Assembly: GCA_031273405.1 (NCBI GenBank)
Contig: JAISRW010000244.1
Location: 1 to 5,229, forward strand
Origin: Treponema sp.
Lineage (GTDB): Bacteria > Spirochaetota > Spirochaetia > Treponematales > Breznakiellaceae
Length of the DNA stretch: 5,229 nt
Direction: 5' to 3'
Shown here: in pieces, positions 1 through 5,131 of the stretch
Position numbering within the stretch: position 1 is the first letter of the stretch
Layout: each line of letters begins with the position of its first letter
Notes under the pieces: generated by a model
Database searches by the model: none
Told to the model about the DNA's origin: nothing
What the model saw: the letters and a program-made list of their open reading frames with translations, nothing else
Position numbers and translations under genes: made by a program

Positions 1-27
1 CTTGACCGTTTAGTCCAACATTCCCCC

Positions 28-43
28 GGCAGCGTTAACTGCC
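28..43. repeat. Short inverted repeat GGCAG/CTGCC
   Basis: GGCAG at 28-32 and CTGCC at 39-43 form a perfect 5-bp stem around the six-base loop CGTTAA. It is the leftmost of several dyads in this region. No U-tract follows on either strand, so it is not a standard terminator. Confidence 0.5.
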
Positions 44-54
44 CGAAGGCTCAT

Positions 55-101
55 GGTTAGATTTTATCATGGGATTCCACAACCCCTTCGGTTAGATTTT
101 T
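55..101. repeat. Direct repeat GGTTAGATTTT, two copies
   Basis: GGTTAGATTTT occurs at 55-65 and again at 90-100, offset by 35 bases. The first copy follows CAT and the second follows CTTC, so the repeat unit is short. It may be a degenerate tandem unit of a small element. No function can be assigned. Confidence 0.5.
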
Positions 102-160
102 ACGTAAGACATCACGGGCCTCGAATTCGGCCCGGCAGTTTATTCGTGCCGAAGGGGGTT
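81..160. repeat. Imperfect inverted repeat enclosing a GC-rich hairpin
   Basis: AACCCCTTCGG at 81-91 is complementary to CCGAAGGGGGTT at 149-160, with one extra G in the right arm. Inside lies a second dyad, CGGGCC at 115-120 with GGCCCG at 129-134, around the loop TCGAATTC. The nested arrangement could form a branched single-strand structure. It resembles ends of small palindromic elements, but no flanking target duplication is clear. Confidence 0.55.
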
Positions 161-165
161 AATAC

Positions 166-339
166 TCCGCCCTTCAGGGCTAAACTTGACCCATAACTCT
201 ATGACTGATTACATGTTTCAGGAATTTTTACCGTCAAGTCGAATCGAACCGCGAACCTTCGGTTCGATGGTTTGATTCGACTTCGCGGTTTATATTCTTC
301 ATGCTTATTTGCGGGTCAAGTTTAGCCTTCAGGGCGGGG
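166..339. mobile_element. MITE-like unit with inverted ends
   Basis: GGCTAAACTTGACCC at 178-192 is the exact reverse complement of GGGTCAAGTTTAGCC at 313-327, a 15-bp perfect match. Outside these cores both ends continue outward into related GC-rich sequence: CTCCGCCC on the left (166-173), and GGGCGGGG (332-339) on the right, complementary to it with one mismatch. The 5-base joint reads TTCAG on the left and CTGAA when the right end is read inverted. The unit is 174 bp, carries no ORF, and has a central 48-nt hairpin. Small size, inverted ends and lack of coding capacity fit a MITE or an internally deleted IS. A target-site duplication is not evident, and the family is unknown. Confidence 0.45.
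236..283. repeat. 48-nt near-perfect hairpin
   Basis: The arm 236-250 (starting AAGTCGAATC) pairs with 269-283 (ending GATTCGACTT) over 15 bp with one G-T wobble. After a small asymmetric internal loop, CGAACC (252-257) pairs with GGTTCG (261-266) around the loop TTC. It sits inside the 166-339 unit, downstream of the minus-strand operon ending at 329. It could slow or end transcription, but neither side has the U-tract of an intrinsic terminator. An alternative stem, AACCGCGAA with TTCGCGGTT, is also possible. Confidence 0.7.
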
Positions 340-655
340 TTGTTGATTGCGTTCCGCGCATAAAGCGGAAGAGGTAATAGCCGGCGGCGGTGGCGAAGAG
401 GGAAAGGACCCCCCCGGCGGCCCTGGCGGGTTCCCCGGCGGCGGGGAAAAAGACCGGGACGAGGAAAAAGCCGGCGGCGAAACCCGCGGGAAGGGGAAGC
501 AGTGCCGCCAGAGCCTGCCGGAGAAGGCCGCCGGTTCTCACCCCTGCCTCGGGAGCCGGTTTTGCCCGACAGGTTTCGCCGGCCGGGCAGCCGAAACAGG
601 CTTCGCCGCGAAAGCCCTTTGCAACGGCGGCCTTGTTTCCGGCGGCTTCAGTCAC
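329..655 (-). CDS. RseC-like (SoxR-reducing system) small membrane protein
   Basis: Predicted 108-residue inner-membrane protein. A cysteine motif near the N-terminus (C20-x2-C23-x5-C29, reading CFGC) is followed by two hydrophobic segments at about 48-70 and 79-96. This matches the general plan of the RseC/MucC family (SoxR reducing system, positive regulation of sigma-E), where a Cys-containing domain precedes two membrane helices. It is shorter than the usual 140-155 residues: the N-terminal beta region and the linker after the cysteines are largely missing. The start is GTG at 655, with a strong ribosome site AGGAGGG five bases upstream, and it overlaps the end of the YmdB gene by 8 bp. 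No start lies further upstream before an in-frame stop. Its last codons and TGA lie in the inverted-repeat arm, so the C-terminus may be newly acquired. Family assignment is tentative; it could be an unrelated two-helix protein. Confidence 0.55.
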   Translation of the reverse strand: MTEAAGNKAAVAKGFRGEACFGCPAGETCRAKPAPEAGVRTGGLLRQALAALLPLPAGFAAGFFLVPVFFPAAGEPARAAGGVLSLFATAAGYYLFRFMRGTQSTTPP

Positions 656-1460
656 CGGCGCCCTCCTCGCCGGCAGCCGCCGCCACAGGGAAACGGACCC
701 TCGCTATGGATTGGGCTTTTCCGTCTTTCGAAAGCCCTATCAAGACCCCTTCCAGCTCAAGCCTGTCCCAGGCGTCCCGGGTCCAGTCGGGAATACCCGA
801 GAGATACTCCTGCATGCGGGAGGCGGGATCGGTCCCCCCTACGGAATCGATGCTCCCTGTCCTGCCCGCGTCGGTAATCACCGCGGAACCCCCGGGGAGT
901 ATCCGTTCGTCCGCGGTCTGCACCCGGCTGTGGGAGCCGATTACGGCGGAACAGAGGCCGTCGGCCATGGCGAAAAGAGTCTGCTTTTCCGCGGTGGCCT
1001 GAGCGTGAAAATCTACGATGCAGAAAGGGGTTTCCTGCCTGAGCCGTTCCAGCAGGACCGGAAGGCCGGAAAAGGGGCTGTTACCGTGAACGCGGGTGAA
1101 GCCGCTCTGGCCCAGCAGGACAGCCGCCGCCACTTTGACGCCGCCGGCCTTGAAAACCCTGGCGCCGATTCCCGGAGCCTCTATGTTGAGGTTATCGGGC
1201 CTGAGCACATAGGGGATATTCCCGAAGTTTTCGGTGAGATCCTTCTTGTAAAAGCAACACTCCCCTGTGGTCAGGACGGAAGCGCCCAATTTATGAAGAT
1301 AGGCGGCGTGATTCCTCCCCAGGCCGTTCCCGCCGGTGGCGCCGTCGGCGCAGGCAATGACAAAATCGATATTTTCCCGTTTTTTGAGCTCCGGAAGGGC
1401 CTTCTTGAAGGCATAAATGCCCGCCTTCCCGACTATTTCAGCGATATAAAGGACTTTCAT
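648..1460 (-). CDS. YmdB/TIGR00282-family metallophosphoesterase homologue with altered active site
   Basis: 270 residues, the usual length for the YmdB family of cyclic-nucleotide phosphodiesterases (binuclear metal, cytoplasmic, acting on 2',3'-cyclic nucleotides and affecting RNA turnover in Bacillus). Recognisable blocks are IVGKAG (9-14), DFVIA (32-36), YVLRP (84-88), IVDFHA (148-153), VQTADERILP (180-189) and ITDAGRTG. At positions equivalent to the B. subtilis active site the protein has E8 for Asp, D39 for Glu, G40 for Asn, E67 for Asn, C68 for the catalytic His, and R179 for His. Only H152 and H177 are kept. The family's GNH becomes GEC. The fold should be intact, but the chemistry is probably changed or lost. 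ATG at 1460 begins only 3 bp after the TPR gene and has a poor ribosome site of its own, which suggests coupling. Family assignment is firm; activity is uncertain. Confidence 0.85.
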   Translation of the reverse strand: MKVLYIAEIVGKAGIYAFKKALPELKKRENIDFVIACADGATGGNGLGRNHAAYLHKLGASVLTTGECCFYKKDLTENFGNIPYVLRPDNLNIEAPGIGARVFKAGGVKVAAAVLLGQSGFTRVHGNSPFSGLPVLLERLRQETPFCIVDFHAQATAEKQTLFAMADGLCSAVIGSHSRVQTADERILPGGSAVITDAGRTGSIDSVGGTDPASRMQEYLSGIPDWTRDAWDRLELEGVLIGLSKDGKAQSIARVRFPVAAAAGEEGAGD

Positions 1461-1463
1461 GGC

Positions 1464-2012
1464 TTACCGGAGTTTTATTCCCTTGGCATTGCCCCTTTCG
1501 GCGGGCACACCCGAAAGGATCCGCTCAAATTCCGCCGCCGCCCGGTAATCCTTTAGTTCCCGGCAGGTGTCCCGCAGGTTATACATGGCATCGTAGTACA
1601 TAGGCGAAAGGCTGACGGCTTCCTCAAAGCAGAACCTGGCTTCTTCGTAGCTCCCTTCGGAGAAATAGAGGACCCCCAGGTTGTTCCATATCCTGGGAGA
1701 ATGGTCATTCCTGGATAAGGCGATATTGTAACATTCCTCGGCCGTTTCAAACTGTTCCAGTTCGTAGTGGATAAGCCCCATAGACCCCCAGGCATCGGCC
1801 AGGTCATCGTCTATATAGACCGCCCGGTGAAAGCTGCCCAGGGCTTCCTCGTAATTCCCTATGCGCTGCTGGGCTATTCCCAGATTCAGCCAGAGCAGAG
1901 GATTTTCGGGCTCTATAATCAGCGCCTTCTGGAATAGAGGAATTGCGTCGTTAGGCCTGTTTGCTTCTGTTAAAGCGATGCCGGAATCGTTCAAAAATGC
2001 TGTACTTTCCAT
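1464..2012 (-). CDS. Tetratricopeptide repeat protein
   Basis: 182 residues, almost entirely TPR units: about 4-37, 38-71, 72-105, 106-139 and a degenerate fifth at 140-168, with typical W-x2-LG-Y-A-F-A-P spacing (for example W41, G45, Y54, A57, F61, A64). There is no signal peptide or membrane segment, so it is probably a cytoplasmic scaffold or adaptor. TPR arrays bind peptides, so a partner is expected; the downstream co-transcribed YmdB-like and RseC-like proteins are candidates, but this is inference. The start is ATG at 2012, with GGGAGGGG four bases upstream. A second purine-rich site lies further upstream and is better spaced for an overlapping out-of-frame mini-ORF. It is the first gene of the three-gene operon. 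The specific function is unknown. Confidence 0.85.
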   Translation of the reverse strand: MESTAFLNDSGIALTEANRPNDAIPLFQKALIIEPENPLLWLNLGIAQQRIGNYEEALGSFHRAVYIDDDLADAWGSMGLIHYELEQFETAEECYNIALSRNDHSPRIWNNLGVLYFSEGSYEEARFCFEEAVSLSPMYYDAMYNLRDTCRELKDYRAAAEFERILSGVPAERGNAKGIKLR

Positions 2013-2026
2013 TTAACCCCTCCCAT
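1991..2026 (-). CDS. Possible 11-residue upstream mini-ORF overlapping the TPR start
   Basis: ATG at 2026 opens an 11-codon frame (MGGVKWKVQHF) that ends in TGA at 1991, about 20 bases inside the TPR gene and in another frame. It has its own ribosome-site-like GGAGGGG (2033-2039) six bases upstream, a better spacing than that of the TPR start. Its early codons themselves form the TPR gene's ribosome site. Translation here could adjust TPR expression. It may equally be chance from duplicated purine-rich sites. Confidence 0.25.
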   Translation of the reverse strand: MGGVKWKVQHF

Positions 2027-2040
2027 TTTAATCCCCTCCA

Positions 2041-2120
2041 TTACTAATATAGCCTAAAAATTTTTATAATGCTACCAAAACACTATAAATAAATTTGCTT
2101 TTGTGTTATAGTTCTTTAAA
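2041..2120. promoter_or_regulatory. AT-rich divergent promoter region
   Basis: This strongly AT-rich stretch separates the TPR operon (leftward) from the cyclase-like gene (rightward), so promoters for both probably lie here. On the plus strand a consensus -10 hexamer TATAAT sits at 2065-2070, without a good -35 partner at 16-18 bp. On the minus strand TATAAA-like hexamers occur in the same segment, again without a clear -35. Individual promoter boxes cannot be assigned with confidence. Confidence 0.35.
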
Positions 2121-2300
2121 GAGCGACTATCCAGGCGCCTGTACGCCAATAATGGCTTAGGGGTAGCTCGAAATATTTTCGAGCTGAGGGGGTGTAAATC
2201 CCCTCGTTCAATGAGAAGCAGCTCGAACTAAAACGTGGTTCTTTTCGAGGGGGAAACGCCTCAAAAAGCTTTTCCGCTAAAGGGCGTTAGTCCCCTCCTG
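2121..2300 (+). other. Highly structured leader, possible IS200/IS605 tnpB 3'-end remnant
   Basis: Four strong dyads are packed here. AGCTCGAAA (2165-2173) pairs with TTTCGAGCT (2177-2185). GAGGGG (2186-2191) pairs with CCCCTC (2200-2205). CTCGAA (2222-2227) pairs with TTCGAG (2244-2249). A two-part stem joins GAGGGG (2247-2252) to CCCCTC (2292-2297) and AACGCC (2255-2260) to GGCGTT (2283-2288), enclosing AAAAGCTTTT. Several arms are interchangeable, giving competing folds. The layout, ending in a long hairpin after a GAAGCAG motif, resembles the tail of IS605-type tnpB genes and their guide-RNA-encoding right ends. A short open frame (2112-2225) could be a tnpB C-terminal fragment, but no tnpB motif is visible. 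It could instead be a native regulatory leader of the gene starting at 2326. Confidence 0.4.
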
Positions 2301-2325
2301 AGTAGTTACCTTTAAGAAGTGTATT

Positions 2326-3837
2326 GTGAAAGATATTATAGAATTTTCCGACGCCGTATCTGAATATGAGTTGTTTTCTTTCTTGTACGATAAGGTCATA
2401 AACGGAGAGATAAGAGTTTTCTCAAAACTGAAAGAGTACGCGGCCCCGGTTCTTAAAAGCACCCGGACTCATCCGGTAATGATGCGTCTGTTTGAACTCA
2501 TTAAAAAGCTCAACTGGGGCTTTTTCTCGGATATGTCTTTTGGGACCCACAAGAGGCTCTGGCGGGAGTTGGTGATCCCCGACAAGGACTTTCCCAAAGC
2601 CGGGGACCTCAAGACCACCCTGCAAGTCTCCAACCTTTACATAGCTATGCTGGATATCCATGGGTATACCCAGTTTTGCATGGATACCCGCAAAAACCTG
2701 TCCATGGCCCATGCCCTGGATGAGGCCATGGATGTGGAGGTAAAAAAGATTTCCGCCGCCTGCCAGGCTCTGAGTCGGCGTGAGCGTGGGGACGAAATGG
2801 TGGTTCTTGCCGCCTCCGCCACCGACGCCCTGACCTTGACTCTTGCCATCATGGATTATTTTGCCAATACCAATATTGTGAACGATCCCGCCATTCCCAC
2901 CCGGCGGAGCGGCAAGTTCGAGGCCCTGCCGGCGTTTAAAATCTCCGCGGGAATCACCGGCAATTTCGGCAGCATCCAGACCCCCATGATCACCACCGAG
3001 CAGGGGAATCTTGCGGGGTTCCTTCTCAATTCGGGCGCCCGGCTCCAGAGCAGGGCCAACGAGCTTTCAGGCAAGGAATCCCGGCTCATGGTATCCAGGC
3101 AGGTCTATATGAGCTATCTAAAGGAAAACGAAAAGGAAAAATGCGACCTTTTCAAGCAAAACACGGTCTATTTTCTCGATACCGGGCAGATAGAGTTCAA
3201 AGGGGTTATGATTCCCACCTGCGAGGCGGTATTCAAAGCCGAAGACAGGTACAAAGAGCAGTTCAGCGAAGAATTAGTACGCTTCTTCGGCTCGGTTAAA
3301 GAGAATCTCTGGGAGCAGCGGATCTTTCTGGATCTAATGGATGTGCTTTACAAGGCCGCCCAGGGGATGCCCAAATTTAACGTCAGCCCCCCTCGGCCCG
3401 TTAACGGCATGCAGACCATCACGAACGATTCTTTTATGCAGCTCTGCCGCACGGCTATCAAGGCCTATATGCAGGACGAGGACTATGCCGCCGCGGTGGG
3501 CCTGCTCAAAACCCTCATCTCGATTATAGAAATGGCGCCCTCTTTTGACAGGCTCCTTCTGGATTATCTCCGGGGGGTGACGGACAAGTACGATCAGCTT
3601 CTCAAAAGCTATCTGGAAACCATTGATACGGAGATTGATTCCCGGGCCCTGCAGATTTTCCAGGGGAACTACCTTAAGGCATGGTACGCCGCGAAAAACG
3701 GCGCCGGGGTCTACGAAAAGCTCAAAGTCATGGGCCGCAAGAGTCCCGGAGTCCCAAAGAAGAAGGCCCTCTGGTACAGCCTGATTAAACAGAACGCGGA
3801 CAAAATGGAATTTGTCCTTCACTCAGGAAAAAAATAG
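2326..3837 (+). CDS. Soluble protein with class III adenylate/guanylate cyclase homology domain
   Basis: 503 residues with no signal peptide or membrane helix, so cytoplasmic. Residues 1-100 are mostly helical and unrecognised. Residues about 103-265 match the class III nucleotidyl cyclase fold: LDIHGYT with metal-binding D110, RGDEM with the second metal Asp D156, a beta segment ISAGIT (206-211), and LLNSGARL with transition-state N235 and R239. The catalytic set is therefore present. The purine-selecting positions (Lys/Asp in adenylate cyclases, Glu/Cys in guanylate cyclases) align with R152 and N228, so the substrate is unclear. Residues 270-503 are helical and unassigned. The start is GTG at 2326, with a weak AAGAAG site six bases upstream; an in-frame TGA at 2299 allows no earlier start. 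It follows a structured leader and stands alone. The cyclase-domain assignment is good; enzymatic activity is unproven. Confidence 0.75.
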   Translation: MKDIIEFSDAVSEYELFSFLYDKVINGEIRVFSKLKEYAAPVLKSTRTHPVMMRLFELIKKLNWGFFSDMSFGTHKRLWRELVIPDKDFPKAGDLKTTLQVSNLYIAMLDIHGYTQFCMDTRKNLSMAHALDEAMDVEVKKISAACQALSRRERGDEMVVLAASATDALTLTLAIMDYFANTNIVNDPAIPTRRSGKFEALPAFKISAGITGNFGSIQTPMITTEQGNLAGFLLNSGARLQSRANELSGKESRLMVSRQVYMSYLKENEKEKCDLFKQNTVYFLDTGQIEFKGVMIPTCEAVFKAEDRYKEQFSEELVRFFGSVKENLWEQRIFLDLMDVLYKAAQGMPKFNVSPPRPVNGMQTITNDSFMQLCRTAIKAYMQDEDYAAAVGLLKTLISIIEMAPSFDRLLLDYLRGVTDKYDQLLKSYLETIDTEIDSRALQIFQGNYLKAWYAAKNGAGVYEKLKVMGRKSPGVPKKKALWYSLIKQNADKMEFVLHSGKK

Positions 3838-3862
3838 GCCAAAAGCCAATCAGAGGGAATTG

Positions 3863-3965
3863 AACCACGGACCACAATGACCTCACAGACAGATCCACGG
3901 ACTAACTAATGACGAATCATCGATATTTCTTTCTTTTGTCCGTGGCGTCCGTGTGGTCCGTGGTT
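3863..3965. repeat. CCACGGAC/GTCCGTGG nested inverted repeat between convergent genes
   Basis: AACCACGGACCAC (3863-3875) is the exact reverse complement of GTGGTCCGTGGTT (3953-3965). Inside, CCACGGAC (3895-3902) pairs with GTCCGTGG (3938-3945). The octamer thus occurs twice per arm, and a variant GTCCGTGTGG lies between the right copies. Such CCAC(G/A)GA-type families are, to my knowledge, often dispersed in spirochaete and other environmental genomes. Its position between two gene ends suits a shared transcription barrier; a pyrimidine-rich tract follows on the plus strand (3964-3981). Termination is inference. Confidence 0.65.
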
Positions 3966-3979
3966 TCTCTTTCTTCTTC

Positions 3980-4618
3980 TTACAGAGCCTTTACGGCGTC
4001 CGCCACAGCCGCCGCCAGTTTGCGGTGTTCTTCCGGATCAAGGTGAATGCCGTCCGCGGGGCTGGTCTTGATGAATTTGCCCGCGTCCAGGAAGGCGGCG
4101 CCGCATTCCTGGGCCATTTGGCGGTAGTAGGGCGGCAGCTTTTTGGAGATCTCCACGGTGTTCCCGAAAACATGGGCAAACCCCCAGGATTCCACCGTAG
4201 GAGGCGGGCAGACCAGGAGCACCTTGGGGCTCGTGTTATCGGGACCGGTTTTCGATTCCTTCGCCGCCGCGGCAACGAGGGAGGCCCCCTTGGCTATGTC
4301 AAAGGGCATGGGGCCGAACCGGGGTTTGAGATCGTTGGTGCCCAGCATGACGACCACTATGTCCAGGGGCTTGTGGCTGGCCAGAATAGGCAGGATCTGC
4401 TTGAGCCCGTTGCGTTCAGCCTCAAAATCGTCTCTGGCGGTGGTCCGGCCGTTGAGCCCTTCTTCCACCACCCACCAGGCGGGGTCGTCCGCCGGGGAGC
4501 CTTCGTTGAGAAGCCGGGACAGAACCATGGGCCAGCGGGTCTTGTGATCGTAGCGGCCCTGGGTGCGGGGATCAAAGCCCCAGGTATTGGAATCGCCGTA
4601 GCAGACTATGGTTTTCAT
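3980..4618 (-). CDS. SGNH/GDSL-family hydrolase (arylesterase/acyltransferase-like)
   Basis: 212 residues, cytoplasmic, no signal peptide. All SGNH blocks are visible: GDSNTWG (8-14) with nucleophile S10, EEGLNGRTT (52-60) with the block II glycine, LGTNDLK (92-98) with N95, and DGIH (189-192) with catalytic D189 and H192. The spacing and the WGF, GLNGRTT and PPP features closely resemble the Mycobacterium smegmatis arylesterase/acyltransferase type, so hydrolysis or transfer of short acyl esters is likely. The natural substrate is unknown; a carbohydrate or aryl ester is possible. ATG at 4618 has an AAGGA ribosome site seven bases upstream. It lies 36 bp downstream of the VOC gene on the same strand and is probably co-transcribed with it. 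Confidence 0.88.
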   Translation of the reverse strand: MKTIVCYGDSNTWGFDPRTQGRYDHKTRWPMVLSRLLNEGSPADDPAWWVVEEGLNGRTTARDDFEAERNGLKQILPILASHKPLDIVVVMLGTNDLKPRFGPMPFDIAKGASLVAAAAKESKTGPDNTSPKVLLVCPPPTVESWGFAHVFGNTVEISKKLPPYYRQMAQECGAAFLDAGKFIKTSPADGIHLDPEEHRKLAAAVADAVKAL

Positions 4619-4654
4619 GACTCATTCCTTCTTTAAAATCGGCTCAGAACCGGC

Positions 4655-5044
4655 TCAGTTTTTGACCTGAAAAAACTCGATCACTTCCCTGTCGGGGCCG
4701 TACACAAAAGCGTTACACACGGACATGGAGCCGAGCATGATGTCCCTGGGTTCGTCCCGGGAGACGGCGCCGGCCTCAAGGGCCGTTTCGTAAGCGGCCC
4801 GGGCGTCGCCGGTACGCAGCGCCAGATGGGCCCAATGGGCGTTGGCTTCCTCTTCGCCGTTCCCCCGGGGGATGATTTCCACTACCGCGTTATTCCCCAG
4901 ATCCACCAGGTAAATGGTTTTGTCGCTGTTCGACATGGGAAAGCTCTTGATTTCCTTCCCCCCCAGACCCTGGGTATAAAAATCAAAACTCTTCCGGGCG
5001 TCTTTTACCCAGAGGCCGACATGATGAAAACCGTCAAACTGCAT
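4655..5044 (-). CDS. VOC-family (glyoxalase/bleomycin-resistance/dioxygenase fold) protein
   Basis: 129 residues, one typical two-module VOC protein. The four usual metal-ligand positions are all filled: H8 (in FHHVGLWV), E56 (VVEII), H73 (HLAL) and E123 (EVIEFF). This is the glyoxalase I pattern, so a metal-dependent lyase, isomerase or epimerase acting on a small substrate is plausible. The family is functionally broad, and substrate specificity cannot be read from the sequence. ATG at 5044 has GGAGG four bases upstream. It is the first gene of a likely two-gene minus-strand operon with the SGNH hydrolase and is divergent from tyrS. A glyoxalase-like detoxification role paired with an esterase is possible but speculative. 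Confidence 0.82.
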   Translation of the reverse strand: MQFDGFHHVGLWVKDARKSFDFYTQGLGGKEIKSFPMSNSDKTIYLVDLGNNAVVEIIPRGNGEEEANAHWAHLALRTGDARAAYETALEAGAVSRDEPRDIMLGSMSVCNAFVYGPDREVIEFFQVKN

Positions 5045-5077
5045 AATTCCTCCATAATATACACCGTCAGGGGCTTA

Positions 5078-5114
5078 ATCGGAATACCGATCTATGATAT
5101 AGTTTAAGCTATAT
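5078..5114. promoter_or_regulatory. Two dyads in the divergent VOC-tyrS spacer
   Basis: ATCGG (5078-5082) and CCGAT (5087-5091) form a perfect inverted repeat around AATA. Next to it, ATATAG (5097-5102) and CTATAT (5109-5114) form an 18-bp near-palindrome. The 87-bp spacer must hold promoters for both genes; TATGAT (5093-5098) and TATATT (5110-5115) are possible plus-strand -10 boxes, without convincing -35 boxes. The dyads could be operator sites, but no regulator is identifiable. Confidence 0.3.
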
Positions 5115-5131
5115 TATTTCAAGGATGGACT

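Larger units (their letters stand above)
1..328. other. Gene-free, repeat-rich intergenic DNA
   Basis: No credible coding region was found in this stretch on either strand; the readable minus-strand frames across its left part are broken by stops. It is instead made of stacked inverted and direct repeats, each listed separately: a short hairpin at 28-43, a GGTTAGATTTT direct repeat, an inverted repeat at 81-160 enclosing another hairpin, and a 174-bp unit with inverted ends at 166-339. The density of dyads, and motifs such as CCCTTCAGGGC and GGGCGGGG, suggest debris of small mobile elements (MITE, REP or IS200/IS605 type). That origin is inference; no transposase is visible. Confidence 0.6.

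Noticed and set aside
13..97. Integron attC-like site (GTCCAAC at 13-19, GTTAGAT at 56-62 and 91-97)
   Set aside because: The core boxes match RYYYAAC and GTTRRRY, but the sequence between them does not form the extended paired arms of an attC site, and no cassette gene or integrase is visible.
236..283. Intrinsic terminator for the minus-strand operon
   Set aside because: The stem is strong, but no U-tract follows it in either direction, so it is reported only as a hairpin.
1..340. CRISPR array
   Set aside because: The repeats are few, short and mostly inverted with irregular spacing, and no cas genes are nearby.
390..1556. Plus-strand open frame of 388 codons
   Set aside because: It lies antisense to the YmdB-like and RseC-like genes, whose family motifs and ribosome sites are clear. 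The predicted protein is rich in Pro, Arg and Gly without any recognisable domain, as expected from GC-rich antisense sequence.
3953..4636. Plus-strand open frame of 227 codons
   Set aside because: It is antisense to the SGNH hydrolase, which has all catalytic blocks, and begins in the intergenic repeat.
4641..4658. Direct repeat GGCTCAG at 4641-4647 and 4652-4658
   Set aside because: It is only seven bases, covers the VOC stop codon, and lacks any further structure; probably chance.
5045..5131. T-box leader for tyrS
   Set aside because: The whole spacer is 87 bp, too short for a T-box, and no T-box-like sequence or terminator is seen.
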